A stretch of DNA of 56,162 nt. Source: DAOUMF01 sp034408935. GTDB lineage: Bacteria; Chloroflexota; Dehalococcoidia; SM23-28-2; RBG-16-64-32. The stretch lies in the NCBI GenBank assembly GCA_034408935.1, contig DAOUMV010000016.1, forward strand, positions 1-56,162, read 5' to 3'. Below are positions 7,203 through 15,113 of the stretch, in pieces. Position 1 is the first letter of the stretch; each line of letters begins with the position of its first letter. Under the pieces are notes generated by a model. The model had not been told where the DNA came from. It was given only the letters and a program-made list of their open reading frames with translations, and ran no database searches. Both the position numbers and the translations under genes were made by a program.

Positions 7203-8963
7203 TTAAGGGACCAAATCTGAAGTGGGCACGAGCCGCGAGCCGGTGGCCAACTGACTGCCGATGACCTCGAAGATGGGCGCCAGATCTTCGGTCTTAGGCT
7301 CGCTGTAGAAGTGCAACTCGTCCGTAGCCATCGCTTCGAGCAACTCCACAGCGCTGACACCAGCCCAGGGACTGCCCCAGTCCTCGTAGTCGCAGTAGTC
7401 GTCGGCGCCCCAGGCGATCACGAATAGTTCGATGCCCGCCGCCTTGGCCGCCTCTGCCTGCTGGTAAGCGTAGTCGCAGGGTCCCAGAGCGGGTCCCCCG
7501 GTCCATACCGAGTAGTAGATCTCCACCGCCGCCCAGTCTAGGTAGAACTCCCGGCTCGTGCTGTTCGCAACGTTCGTGATCCGTACGCGGAAGTTGTCGT
7601 TGGAGAGATCACCGGCGCTCCATGTCCGACCCCAGGTGTCCGACGGACCGCCGACGTAGCGGCTGCTTTCGCTGGTGGAATTGAGGTTCGATGTCTGCTT
7701 GGCGGCGGTCCAGGTCGCACCGCCGTCCCAGGACAGCTCCACGCACATGCGCCGCGTGCTGAACCACCAGCCGCTGGCGAAGGCATCCAGCCGCACCTCG
7801 ATGCCGCTGATGGAGGCGCCACCCAGATCGGGAATCCCGAATTCATAGAACACATGACGGTCCTTGCCAGTGCTGCCGCAACTTGTGCTGGTGTTGGTGC
7901 CGCTGTTGTTGTCCGTGGCGTAGCCGCCGTCATCGCCGAAGGCGTTGGTCGGGTCCACCTCGAAGCCGTTGTTATCGCCGCTGTCGCTGGTCACCGGCTC
8001 TTCAGCGCTGGGGCTCAACAGGCCCGTGCTGTCCACCGCTGACTCCTCATCGTAGACGTTGGCGGCGCCGTCAGAGAGCAGGATCATGCCCCATTTCTCG
8101 TCGGGGCGCCCGTTGGCCTGCAGCTCCTCAGCGGCCGCTTTGACCGGGTCACCCAGCTTGGTGTGCACGCCGAAGAGCTCGTAATAGCTCGGCCGGTCGA
8201 GGCACTGGGTGTTGCTCACCAGATCGCTGCTCATGTCCAGTACGTGGGGAGCCGTCTGGTACTCATCGTTCAGCGAGACCGGCACCCACACCTCAGGGTC
8301 ACCCCAGGAGTCGATGCTATCGCACTGGTCGCCTGGCTCGACGGGTGGCGTCACACCCAGACCGACCCGGTGGAGGTCTGCATCGAAGTACTCGTACAGG
8401 GCTAGCGCGCCCTCCTTGGCGTTCTGCAGGTCCGACGAACTCATGCTGGCGGTGTGGTCGATAATCGTCATCACGTCCACAGCCTGCCACGGCGAGGCAC
8501 CACACAAGCCGCGGCAGCCGGCCGCGACTTCGACCACCGGACAGGTGTCGAACCAGCACCTTTCTTCAGCCCCCGTCAACTGGAGCACGGGGGCGAAGAA
8601 GAAGGGCACATCCAGCGAGCCCCTCACCTCTATGGTGTCCCACCTGTCTTCGGCGGGATTGCAGGCGGCTTCCCACTCGCTCGTGCAGCGGAAAGAGAAC
8701 TCCAGGCTGTCCGGGTCCACGCCGTTCAGCTCCGCGTACTCCCGCGCCATCTGCTCGGCGGCCGCGGCACCCTGATCGGGCAACACCTGGGCACCGGCCA
8801 GAGCGGCGGCGTCCACGGCCTGCTGCACCACGGCTCTGTGCCGCAGGAAGAAGCCGACATCTACAGCTAAGGCGGTGAATCCCATCAGGACCACCATTAG
8901 CAGCGCGCCCAGGACCAGGGCCTGGCCACTCTCGCCTCGCCGCTTCTCGCTTCCACCTCTCAT
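7203..8963 (-). CDS. TadG-like pilus-associated protein: vWA domain split by a beta-rich insertion
   Basis: 586 residues from the ATG at 8963, which has GGGAG 8 nt upstream; a GTG at 8978 is an alternative. The N-terminus is TadE/G-like (SGQALVLGALLMVVLMGFTA, then RHRAVVQQAVDAAALAGAQ) and anchors the protein in the membrane. Counting from the GTG, a vWA domain begins with a MIDAS motif DHTAS at 174-178 (Thr replaces the usual first Ser) and continues to LLSDGAANV (about 301-309). Then comes a Ser/Asn/Gly-rich insertion of about 180 residues (about 313-492) with a beta-sandwich look (LSWDGGATWTAAK, FRVRITNVANS, FYLDWAAVEIYYS). vWA sequence resumes (AAGIELFVIAWGADD). It is probably a surface or tip adhesin of the pilus; that role is inference. 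Confidence 0.85.
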   Translation of the reverse strand: MRGGSEKRRGESGQALVLGALLMVVLMGFTALAVDVGFFLRHRAVVQQAVDAAALAGAQVLPDQGAAAAEQMAREYAELNGVDPDSLEFSFRCTSEWEAACNPAEDRWDTIEVRGSLDVPFFFAPVLQLTGAEERCWFDTCPVVEVAAGCRGLCGASPWQAVDVMTIIDHTASMSSSDLQNAKEGALALYEYFDADLHRVGLGVTPPVEPGDQCDSIDSWGDPEVWVPVSLNDEYQTAPHVLDMSSDLVSNTQCLDRPSYYELFGVHTKLGDPVKAAAEELQANGRPDEKWGMILLSDGAANVYDEESAVDSTGLLSPSAEEPVTSDSGDNNGFEVDPTNAFGDDGGYATDNNSGTNTSTSCGSTGKDRHVFYEFGIPDLGGASISGIEVRLDAFASGWWFSTRRMCVELSWDGGATWTAAKQTSNLNSTSESSRYVGGPSDTWGRTWSAGDLSNDNFRVRITNVANSTSREFYLDWAAVEIYYSVWTGGPALGPCDYAYQQAEAAKAAGIELFVIAWGADDYCDYEDWGSPWAGVSAVELLEAMATDELHFYSEPKTEDLAPIFEVIGSQLATGSRLVPTSDLVP

Positions 8964-8984
8964 CTTACCCACTCCCACCTACAG

Positions 8985-9422
8985 CTACTCCAATCTCATC
9001 TCGGCCGTCGAAGAGAACGTCAGCGTTGAGCCGAGAGTGTCCCCACTGATGAACTGGAGCAGGCTGGACAGGGGAGTTATGAGATCGTAGTCGTAGTCCA
9101 CCTGCACTACCACCGATTCCCCTGGCTCACCCTCGGCGTTGGTGACCGTAACGGTCATCTTCGTGGCTTCATCGGGCAGGGTCACCGATTCGTACACGCG
9201 GCTCTCGATCTCCTGCTGCGTGGCCATGACCGCCCCCAGGCGAGCGCCCTCCCGGGCGCCGTTCGTCACCGTGATCCAGGCGTGGAAACCCATGCCGAAG
9301 TCCACGATCGTGAACACTAGGAGGAGGAAGATAGGGACGAGAAGGGCAAACTCAACCAGGGCCTGGCCCTTCTCCCGGTCCTTTCTTCGTCTTCGAATCA
9401 GTCTCAACATCAGATCACTCAT
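8985..9422 (-). CDS. tadE: TadE-like pseudopilin
   Basis: 145 residues. After a basic N-terminus (RRRRKDREKGQALVEFALLV) there is one hydrophobic segment (VPIFLLLVFTIVDFGMGF) and an extracytoplasmic beta-rich domain. The G-QALVEF sequence matches the prepilin-type cleavage motif with Glu at +5 and Phe at +6, so the prepilin peptidase at 10248-10988 could process it. It precedes the TadG-like gene by 21 bp, the usual TadE-TadG pairing. Family call is confident. Confidence 0.9.
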   Translation of the reverse strand: MSDLMLRLIRRRRKDREKGQALVEFALLVPIFLLLVFTIVDFGMGFHAWITVTNGAREGARLGAVMATQQEIESRVYESVTLPDEATKMTVTVTNAEGEPGESVVVQVDYDYDLITPLSSLLQFISGDTLGSTLTFSSTAEMRLE

Positions 9423-9455
9423 CCAGCGACCACCGGGCCTACGGCCCAGCGTCCG

Positions 9456-9629
9456 CTACGGAAAGGCGGCTGCCAGCGCATCGATGTGACCAGCCAAAGC
9501 GAGACCGAGGGCCCCCAACGCGATTATGCAAGCCGCCGCTATAAACGCCAGGATGAGGCTGTAGTCCGCCAGGGCTTGGCCCTTCTCCTCCAGGAAGCGG
9601 GCCACCAGCCTCGATGCCCAATCACTCAT
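9456..9629 (-). CDS. flp: Flp-type pilin 1, with Asp at +5
   Basis: 57 residues from MSDWASRLVARFLEEKGQAL. An ATG 30 bp further upstream lacks a ribosome binding site, whereas AGGAGG and GAGGG precede this one. The layout is Flp pilin: a short leader ending in Lys-Gly, then QALADYSLILAFIAAACII and a hydrophobic helix, ending soon after. Cleavage after the Gly puts Asp-Tyr at +5/+6, where Flp pilins usually have Glu-Tyr, as the second pilin here does. It may be a minor or tip subunit; that is inference. Confidence 0.85.
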   Translation of the reverse strand: MSDWASRLVARFLEEKGQALADYSLILAFIAAACIIALGALGLALAGHIDALAAAFP

Positions 9630-9760
9630 GCCCTCGCCGCCTCCTATCGTCCCTTTCATTCAAGTAGTGCTTGCCGTCGTGGGCGGTGAGGCCAGCAGAA
9701 CCAGCCCCACCACCCACGGTCAACGGCAGCATGCTGCCGTCGACGGGCTTGCGCCCGTCG

Positions 9761-9946
9761 CTACGGCATGACCGCTTCGATGGCGTCCAACTGGCCGGCA
9801 ACGGCCAAGCCGAGAGCGGTCAGCGAAAGGATGGCCGCCACCGCGATGAGCGCCAGAATCAGGCCGTACTCGGCCAGAGCCTGACCCTCCTCCCGCTCGA
9901 AGCGGGCAGCGAACCGCAGCAGGGCCCCGCTGATCTTGGAAAGCAT
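9761..9946 (-). CDS. flp: Flp-type pilin 2, probable major pilin
   Basis: 61 residues. The leader MLSKISGALLRFAARFEREEG is followed by QALAEYGLILALIAVAAIL and a hydrophobic helix. Cleavage after Gly gives Glu at +5 and Tyr at +6, the classical Flp signature. It is the first gene of the Tad operon, with a strong AAGGAGG ribosome binding site 6 nt before ATG and a 300-bp upstream region that must hold the operon promoter. First position and canonical motif suggest it is the major subunit. Confidence 0.9.
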   Translation of the reverse strand: MLSKISGALLRFAARFEREEGQALAEYGLILALIAVAAILSLTALGLAVAGQLDAIEAVMP

Positions 9947-10247
9947 CGGCTCCTCCTTTCCTCAGGTTTGCCGCTTTCCATCCCTCTGGATCGGCCCATC
10001 GCGGGGACAGTCCTTTCCAGAGAGCTTCCATGACCTTAGATGATCTTCTCCTCGGCCTCGTTACGCTTATGTCCACTGAGTGAATGGATATTCACCCCTA
10101 GCCCCCTCCCTTCACCCGCGCTAAACGTTTCCTTCACCTTTGCGTTCCAACAAGTAAGACGCCGTTCCTCGATATGTGTTACGTCAAGCTGGCTCGTAAC
10201 CCCCACCGCCGACGCAAGCTCCGCTACGAACCGAGGGCAGTCACCCC
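9947..10247. promoter_or_regulatory. Divergent intergenic region between the Tad operon and the prepilin peptidase, with an inverted repeat
   Basis: This 301-bp gap must drive the Tad operon leftward and the peptidase gene rightward. It contains the inverted repeat GTGAAT-GGAT-ATTCAC at 10080-10095 (perfect 6-bp arms), a plausible operator for an XRE-type dimer. A minus-strand TTGACG lies near 10181-10186, but no convincing -10 is placed at the right distance. No gene is seen inside. Confidence 0.45.
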
Positions 10248-10988
10248 TTGACCACCGCCCTTGCCGCCCTCATCGGCTTCCTTCTGGGCCACGCCCTCGA
10301 TGTGTACTTCCACCGCCTGTACACGGATGAGCCCCTGGGCGGCCCGCTCTACCGCTGCTCCCACTGCCGTCAGCATCCGCGCCCGACCCACCTGATCCCC
10401 ATCGTCGCCGTGCTCTGGAGCCGCGGCCGCTGTCCCGATTGCGGCCGCTGGCTGCCTTTGCACACCTTCCTCCTCGCGCCCGGCGGCGCCGCTCTCTTCG
10501 CCGTCGCAGAACTCGCGGTCGATGACTTCGGTCCCGCCCTCCTCGCCGGCAGCTTCGCCACCATCTTCCTCGCCCTCACCTTCACCGACCTGGAGCGCCG
10601 CCTCATACCCAACCGCGTCGTCTATCCCTCCATCCTCCTGGCGGCTGCCCTCTCCTGGGCCTGGCCAGACCGCTCCGTGGCGCAGGTCTTCGGGGGTGGC
10701 GCCGCCGCCCTGGTGATCACCAGCGTGATGTACATCCTGGGCCGCGGCGCCTTCGGCTTCGGCGACGTCAAGATGTCGACCCTGATGGGCCTGGTCGTCG
10801 GCTTCCCCGCTGTCCTGGTGGGCATCTTCATCGGCGCCTTCTCGGCCGGCGCCTTCGTGCTGCCCCTGGTCATCATCCGCGTCCTCCACCGCCGCGACTA
10901 CATCGCCTATGGCCCCTTCATCGCCATCGGCGCCATCGTCGCCCTCTTCTGGGGCGAACCCATCTGGGACTGGTACTTCGACCGCTAG
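10248..10988 (+). CDS. Type IV prepilin peptidase (A24 family)
   Basis: 246 residues with a TTG start. The N-terminal zinc-like site has two Cys pairs (CSHC, then CPDC), as in bifunctional PilD enzymes. The membrane-embedded aspartyl protease has its two catalytic Asp in FTDLERRLIPN (about residues 109-119) and GFGDVKM (about 167-173). Six or more hydrophobic helices follow the usual pattern. It reads away from the Tad operon and should cleave the leaders of the two Flp pilins and TadE. The start is the weakest part: no in-frame ATG lies nearby and GAGGG is 11 nt upstream. Confidence 0.9.
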   Translation: MTTALAALIGFLLGHALDVYFHRLYTDEPLGGPLYRCSHCRQHPRPTHLIPIVAVLWSRGRCPDCGRWLPLHTFLLAPGGAALFAVAELAVDDFGPALLAGSFATIFLALTFTDLERRLIPNRVVYPSILLAAALSWAWPDRSVAQVFGGGAAALVITSVMYILGRGAFGFGDVKMSTLMGLVVGFPAVLVGIFIGAFSAGAFVLPLVIIRVLHRRDYIAYGPFIAIGAIVALFWGEPIWDWYFDR

Positions 10989-10995
10989 AGCGGCA

Positions 10996-11038
10996 GAGCA
11001 TTGGAGCAATTGAGCATCCAGGCCTTGCTCCATTGCTC
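10996..11038 (+). terminator. Imperfect hairpin after the prepilin peptidase gene
   Basis: GAGCATTGGAGCAA (10996-11009) is complementary to TTGCTCCATTGCTC (11025-11038) except for one T-T mismatch, with a 15-nt loop. It begins 8 bp after the stop codon, and a further partial copy (TTGCTCCACTGC) follows. There is no clear T-run, so it may be a Rho-independent terminator of weak type or an mRNA-end stabiliser. Confidence 0.45.
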
Positions 11039-11086
11039 TCTTGCTCCACTGCTAGACGGGGAGGCGGCAGCGGAGGGAGATGCCGC

Positions 11087-11116
11087 TTGACACCCGCCAC
11101 AGGGGGGCGGGATGAT
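11087..11116 (+). promoter_or_regulatory. Candidate promoter of the DUF488 cassette
   Basis: A consensus TTGACA (11087-11092) is followed after 18 bp by GATGAT (11111-11116), about 53 bp before the ATG at 11170. It marks the left edge of the compositionally distinct cassette. Confidence 0.5.
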
Positions 11117-11169
11117 ACCGGCGTGTCCGCCCCCAATCGCCAGACCGCAGGTCGGCAGGGAAAAGAGCG

Positions 11170-11547
11170 ATGAGAGTTCCGCCTGCCAACGTCCGCACCA
11201 AGAGCGTCTACGAGCCAAAGGAGCCAACTGACGGAAGAAGGGTGCTCACAACCCAATACTGGGCGCGGGGCATCCCACGAACGGCCGTAGATGAATACGT
11301 GAGGAAACTTGGCCCATCCCGGGAGCTACTCCATGCCTTCAAGCGCGGTGAAATTGATTGGCCTGCCTATAAGACCTTCTACCTTGAGGAAATGCAGAAT
11401 GAAGAGGCCAAGAGCGAAATCCGACGCTTGGCAGAGGTGGCGCGAGAAGAGACAATCACCATCATGTGCGTTTGCAAAAACGAGCAGATGTGCCACAGGA
11501 CCCTGCTTCGAGACCTGATCCTCAATGCGGACGGGAGTTGGGCATGA
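11170..11547 (+). CDS. DUF488 family protein (short, YeaO-like)
   Basis: 125 residues. The opening VYEPKEPTDGRRVLTTQYWA is the DUF488 signature seen in YeaO-like proteins. The C-terminal CVCKNEQMCHRTLLRDLI carries the Cys-x-Cys ... Cys-His-Arg motif conserved in the family and repeated in the next gene. The biochemical function of DUF488 is not established. Its stop overlaps the next start (ATGA). Third-position bases are far less C/G biased than in flanking housekeeping genes, suggesting horizontal acquisition. ATG with GGGAAAAGAG upstream. Confidence 0.8.
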   Translation: MRVPPANVRTKSVYEPKEPTDGRRVLTTQYWARGIPRTAVDEYVRKLGPSRELLHAFKRGEIDWPAYKTFYLEEMQNEEAKSEIRRLAEVAREETITIMCVCKNEQMCHRTLLRDLILNADGSWA

Positions 11548-12053
11548 TCCTCCACACAATTGGCCATAGCAACCTCTCCATCGAGGAGCTTTTGCGCGCG
11601 TTGAAAGATCACGGCGTTGCCTATATCGTGGACGTACGGTCTTCGCCCCGTAGTTATCGCTTTCCACATTTCAGCCGCCCCGACCTAGAGGCTTCCTTGG
11701 CACAAGCCGGGATTAGTTACGTCTACATGGGCGACAAGCTAGGCGGCAAGTCATCGCACGATGAGACGAACAGGCAATGGAAGCAGGGCAAAGTCAATCC
11801 TCACCTGGTCTCTGACCTTAGCCGCTCTGATAACTGGTCAGAGGGAATCAAGAGATTGGCCTCATTGGTAGTGGAGCGAGCTGAGCGCGGTGAGAGCGGA
11901 TGCCTCCTTTGCAGTGAAGCTGATCCAAACAAATGCCACCGCTCGCTAGTGGCATTCGATCTGCAGGAGGAGCTGCCAACGCTGTCTCTCCAGCACATGA
12001 CGCCACGGCGGAAAGCACCCCCGGAAGTTCGTTTCCAGAAGACTCTTCTCTAG
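11544..12053 (+). CDS. DUF488 family protein (second copy)
   Basis: 169 residues from MILHTIGHSNLSIEELLRAL. The frame is open further upstream, but the ATGA overlap with the preceding gene and the typical IGHS family start favour this ATG. Family hallmarks are IVDVRSSPRSYRFPHFSRPD (about 32-51), YVYMGDKLGG, and the C-terminal CLLCSEADPNKCHRSLVA with the Cys/Cys-His-Arg motif. It probably acts with the shorter DUF488 protein upstream and the dual-OB protein downstream. The stop is in the same reading frame as the next gene, with only nine bases between. Confidence 0.85.
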   Translation: MILHTIGHSNLSIEELLRALKDHGVAYIVDVRSSPRSYRFPHFSRPDLEASLAQAGISYVYMGDKLGGKSSHDETNRQWKQGKVNPHLVSDLSRSDNWSEGIKRLASLVVERAERGESGCLLCSEADPNKCHRSLVAFDLQEELPTLSLQHMTPRRKAPPEVRFQKTLL

Positions 12054-12062
12054 ATACAGGAG

Positions 12063-12755
12063 ATGCAAGTCGAAGCACTAATCACAGATGTTACGAGTCT
12101 GGGCTCGCCCCGCGTCTGTATTGCCGGGCTTGCTGGCGACCGCGTGATTCGTCTCCAGAACCCTACGCCCAGCGAAGGATGGGTTGACAGGATGGGCGGC
12201 CTGATGTCTGGAGACATCGTCTCCGTTGATTGGACCCCCTTTCAGGTAACGCGGCCACCCCACGTGGAAGATGGAAGCTGGAACGTGGGCACGTGTGCCA
12301 AGATCCGCCGGCTGTCCGAAGATCAGTTAATTGAGAGGTTGCGGACGCGCGCATTTGACTCAGTGGCGGAAGCCTACGGTTCCTCGTGGATACGGGGCAA
12401 GAATGGCAATTGCGCATTCCGGCCCGGTTCCGGCTCGTCGTCCCTGGCGTCAGTCCGAGCTTCCTCTGTAGCCGTCCACGTATCATTCGGAAAGATTCGA
12501 GTCGCCTTCGCCGACAACCGCGAAGAATGGGCAAATGTCCCGCTCCAAGACCTCGCGGTCAAGAGGCACTTGAGGAACTGCGCCGCTTGCCAGATGAGGG
12601 CTCAACACCTACTTCGCACCGAATTCCAGGGAGGGCCCGCATTGCTGCGGGTAGGATTGGCCAGAGAATGGCCGGTAGGAGACTACAAACCGGCTTGCTG
12701 GATGCAGGTCAACCACATCTTTCTGATACCCTCTAAACGGAAACACTTCGTGTAG
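12063..12755 (+). CDS. Probable dual-OB domain protein of the DUF488 cassette
   Basis: 230 residues, resembling proteins with a dual OB-fold domain that accompany DUF488 genes. The recognition comes from family memory, not a search. Visible features are ALITDVTSLGSPRVCIAGLA at the start, a GDIVSVDW strand, and CAACQMRAQHLL (about residues 182-193) with two Cys that could bind metal. OB folds usually bind nucleic acid or nucleotides, so a nucleic-acid partner for the DUF488 proteins is plausible. It starts 9 bp after the second DUF488 stop. AGGAG abuts the ATG, which is closer than ideal. Codon use is low-GC like its two partners. Confidence 0.6.
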   Translation: MQVEALITDVTSLGSPRVCIAGLAGDRVIRLQNPTPSEGWVDRMGGLMSGDIVSVDWTPFQVTRPPHVEDGSWNVGTCAKIRRLSEDQLIERLRTRAFDSVAEAYGSSWIRGKNGNCAFRPGSGSSSLASVRASSVAVHVSFGKIRVAFADNREEWANVPLQDLAVKRHLRNCAACQMRAQHLLRTEFQGGPALLRVGLAREWPVGDYKPACWMQVNHIFLIPSKRKHFV

Positions 12756-12769
12756 CCAGGGAGCATCCC

Positions 12770-13750
12770 ATGACCACACTTGACGTCCTCGCCGAAGGGC
12801 AAGGCGAATACCTCAAGGTAGACCCCGACGGCTTCCGGGACTGGGTCCGCGAGCACAAGGACCGCGCCCTCGTCCCCAAGCTCATGTCCGAGAAGGAGGC
12901 CGTCGAGAAGTTAGTCCAGGACGGCGACTACCTCCTCTACGAGTGCAACTACCTGCAGCGCGGCCCCTCCGCCCTCATTCGGGAGGTGATCCGCCAGAAG
13001 AAGAAGAACCTGTGGGTGGGCGCCAAGTTCACCTGGGTCGCCGCCGCCCTCCTCGTCGGCGCAGGCTGCGTCTCCAAGCTCGATGTCGGCTTCTTCCTCT
13101 TCGGCCCTACCGTGGAGCAGGCGATCCGCGAAGGCCGCGTCAAGGCCTACGAGTACTCCAACGTGGTGATGACCAACCGCATCATGGCCGGGGCCATGGG
13201 CCTCCCCTTCCTCCCCACCCGCTCCCTCGGGGGCACCGACAACTTCCCCCACTCCGGCGCCAAACTGATCGAATCCCCGTACACCGGCGAGCCCATCCTT
13301 GTCGTCCCGGCCCTCAACCCCGACGTCGCCCTCATCCACGTCCACCAGGCGGACGTCTTCGGCAACGCCCGCATCTTCGGCACCGGCATCTCCCACCAGG
13401 AAGCGGCGATGGCCTCCAAGAAGGTCATCATCTCCACCGAGGAGATCATCGAAACCGACGAGATCCGCCGCGACCCCGCGCGCACCACAATCCCCTACTA
13501 CGTCGTCGACGCCGTCGTCCACACTCCCTTCGGCGCCTACCCCGGCGAGATGCAGGGCCGCTACGCCTCGGATGTCCCCCACGTCGTCGAGATCATCGCC
13601 TCCACCCTGCGCGGCCTCATCCCCCAGTACCTCGACAAATGGGTGTACGGCGTCTCCTCCCACGCCGAGATGCTGGACAAGCTCGTCGGCGCCAACAGGC
13701 TAAAGGAGATCGTGGGCCGGGCGACCATCAAGGAGGGATACACCGCCTGA
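12770..13750 (+). CDS. CoA-transferase family subunit A
   Basis: 326 residues. It has the class I CoA-transferase alpha-subunit architecture: LMSEKEAVEKLVQDGDYLLY at about 39-58, LVGAGCVSKLDVGFFLFGP, RSLGGTDNF, and LNPDVALIHVHQADVFGNAR (about 179-198), the subunit's typical stretch. Relatives include glutaconate CoA-transferase and the actinobacterial IpdA; the substrate cannot be told from sequence alone. Start has GGGAG 6 nt upstream. The stop overlaps the start of the next gene by one base, and the beta subunit follows after that inserted gene. Confidence 0.85.
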   Translation: MTTLDVLAEGQGEYLKVDPDGFRDWVREHKDRALVPKLMSEKEAVEKLVQDGDYLLYECNYLQRGPSALIREVIRQKKKNLWVGAKFTWVAAALLVGAGCVSKLDVGFFLFGPTVEQAIREGRVKAYEYSNVVMTNRIMAGAMGLPFLPTRSLGGTDNFPHSGAKLIESPYTGEPILVVPALNPDVALIHVHQADVFGNARIFGTGISHQEAAMASKKVIISTEEIIETDEIRRDPARTTIPYYVVDAVVHTPFGAYPGEMQGRYASDVPHVVEIIASTLRGLIPQYLDKWVYGVSSHAEMLDKLVGANRLKEIVGRATIKEGYTA

Positions 13751-14238
13751 TGGCCAATCCGCTGGCTGGTTCCCGTTTCTACGCGCGGTTGGGGAATGCC
13801 TTCACCCGCCCATTGTGGACGAAGCTGCGTCCGCCGGAAGGGTTTGCCGTCTTGACAACAATCGGGCGCAAGACTGGTAGGCCGCGTCGCCAGTCTGTTC
13901 GGGCCATCCACCGGGGTGACCGGATCGTCGTGGTCGCGATGATGGGTGAAAGGGCGCAATGGCTGAAGAATATCCGGGCCAATCCCCAAGTAACCCTCAG
14001 ACTAAGGGGCCAGACGATCCAGGGGATGGCACACGAAGTTCTCAACGACTTAGAGAGGGAATGGGCTGCCAACGCATACGTCGGCACAACCGTTCCGAAC
14101 GACTACCTCGACTATGCAGTGTATGAGTGGTGCTTCCCGACGCGCCGAAAGATAGAGGCAGCGCATAGAAGCTGGTTCGAGGAAGGCCTGCCGGTAATCA
14201 TCGAGGCAAACGCCGAGGCGAAGGAGCAATCAGCATGA
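13750..14238 (+). CDS. Deazaflavin (F420)-dependent nitroreductase family protein
   Basis: 162 residues from MANPLAGSRFYARLGNAFTR. The core FAVLTTIGRKTGRPRRQSVR (about 32-51), WLKNIRANPQVTLRLRGQTI (about 73-92) and the terminal YEWCFPTRRKIEA are typical of the Ddn-like split-barrel family that uses reduced F420. The cofE, npdG, cofG and cofH genes nearby support this cofactor. The gene overlaps both neighbours (TGATG with subunit A, ATGA with subunit B) and so is translationally locked into the CoA-transferase operon. Its codon bias is milder than that of both subunits, suggesting later insertion. Confidence 0.82.
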   Translation: MANPLAGSRFYARLGNAFTRPLWTKLRPPEGFAVLTTIGRKTGRPRRQSVRAIHRGDRIVVVAMMGERAQWLKNIRANPQVTLRLRGQTIQGMAHEVLNDLEREWAANAYVGTTVPNDYLDYAVYEWCFPTRRKIEAAHRSWFEEGLPVIIEANAEAKEQSA

Positions 14239-15107
14239 GCGAGAAGGCTTCCTACTTCAACGAGCGCGAGCACCAGATCTGCCTGGTCGCCCGCATGATC
14301 GAGGACGCCAGGACCTACTGGGTAGCCGGCGGCGGCTCCCCCATGGCCTCCATCCTCCTCGGTAAGAAGCTCTACGCCCCCAACGCCGTCTACGTCACCG
14401 AGGACGGCGTCATCGCCCCCGAGCCGGCCCTCCCCATGGATCCCATCATGACCATGGTCACCTCTCGCTCCGCCTACCGCGCCCTCCAGTGGGGCACCAT
14501 GAACACCGTGGGCTTCCACGCCCAGATCGGCCTCATGGACTACGGCATCCTCAACACCCTCCAGGTCGACCCCTACGGCAACATCAACTCCACCGCCCTG
14601 GGCGACTACGAGGGAGAGCACCGCCGCTTCGGCGGCCCCGGCGGCGCCGACTCCATCGCCGCCATGACCTGGCGCACCATCCTCATGACCGACCAGCAGG
14701 CCCGCAAGTTCGTCCCCAGGGTGGACTTCATCTCCTCGCCCGGCTTCATCGACGGCTCCGAGGGCGCCCGCGAGCGGGCCGGCCTCCCCCGCGGCACCGG
14801 CCCCTGGCGCGTCGTCACCCCCTGGGCCGTGTTCGACTATCAGGACCGACACCTCCGCCTCACCGGCGTCTCCCCCTTCGTCACCGTCGACCAGGTGCTG
14901 GCCGAGATGTCGTTCAAGCCCCTCATGGCCGACAAGATCGAGACGCTGGAGACGCCCACCGATGACGAGCTGGCCCTCCTGCGCACGGAGCTGGACCAGC
15001 GGGGTCAGATCACGGACGTGGGCAAGCCCATCGTCCTCCAGGACGACGGCACCTACGCCTTCGTGGAGCAGGAGAAGGAGAAGGGGGAGCTCCCCAGTAG
15101 CTGGTAG
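14235..15107 (+). CDS. CoA-transferase family subunit B
   Basis: 290 residues of the class I CoA-transferase beta-subunit family. The start region (EREHQICLVARMIEDARTYW) and VAGGGSPMASILLGKK are followed by LMDYGILNTLQVDPYGNINS (about 96-115) and the Gly-rich RRFGGPGGADSIAA (about 129-142). VDFISSPGFIDGSEGARERA follows, as in IpdB/glutaconate-type subunits. It pairs with the protein at 12770-13750. The ring-opening or acyl-CoA substrate is unknown. It ends 6 bp from the convergent cofE stop. Confidence 0.85.
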   Translation: MSEKASYFNEREHQICLVARMIEDARTYWVAGGGSPMASILLGKKLYAPNAVYVTEDGVIAPEPALPMDPIMTMVTSRSAYRALQWGTMNTVGFHAQIGLMDYGILNTLQVDPYGNINSTALGDYEGEHRRFGGPGGADSIAAMTWRTILMTDQQARKFVPRVDFISSPGFIDGSEGARERAGLPRGTGPWRVVTPWAVFDYQDRHLRLTGVSPFVTVDQVLAEMSFKPLMADKIETLETPTDDELALLRTELDQRGQITDVGKPIVLQDDGTYAFVEQEKEKGELPSSW

Positions 15108-15113
15108 ACCCGC

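Noticed and set aside
11544..12755. Single DUF488-OB fusion protein by stop readthrough
   Set aside because: The two genes share a frame, but a TAG, a good family end and an own ATG make separate genes simpler; same frame occurs by chance one time in three.
12943..13749. Long frame continuous with the nitroreductase gene
   Set aside because: The upstream part is an out-of-frame reading of CoA-transferase subunit A; the real start is the ATG at 13750 overlapping its stop.
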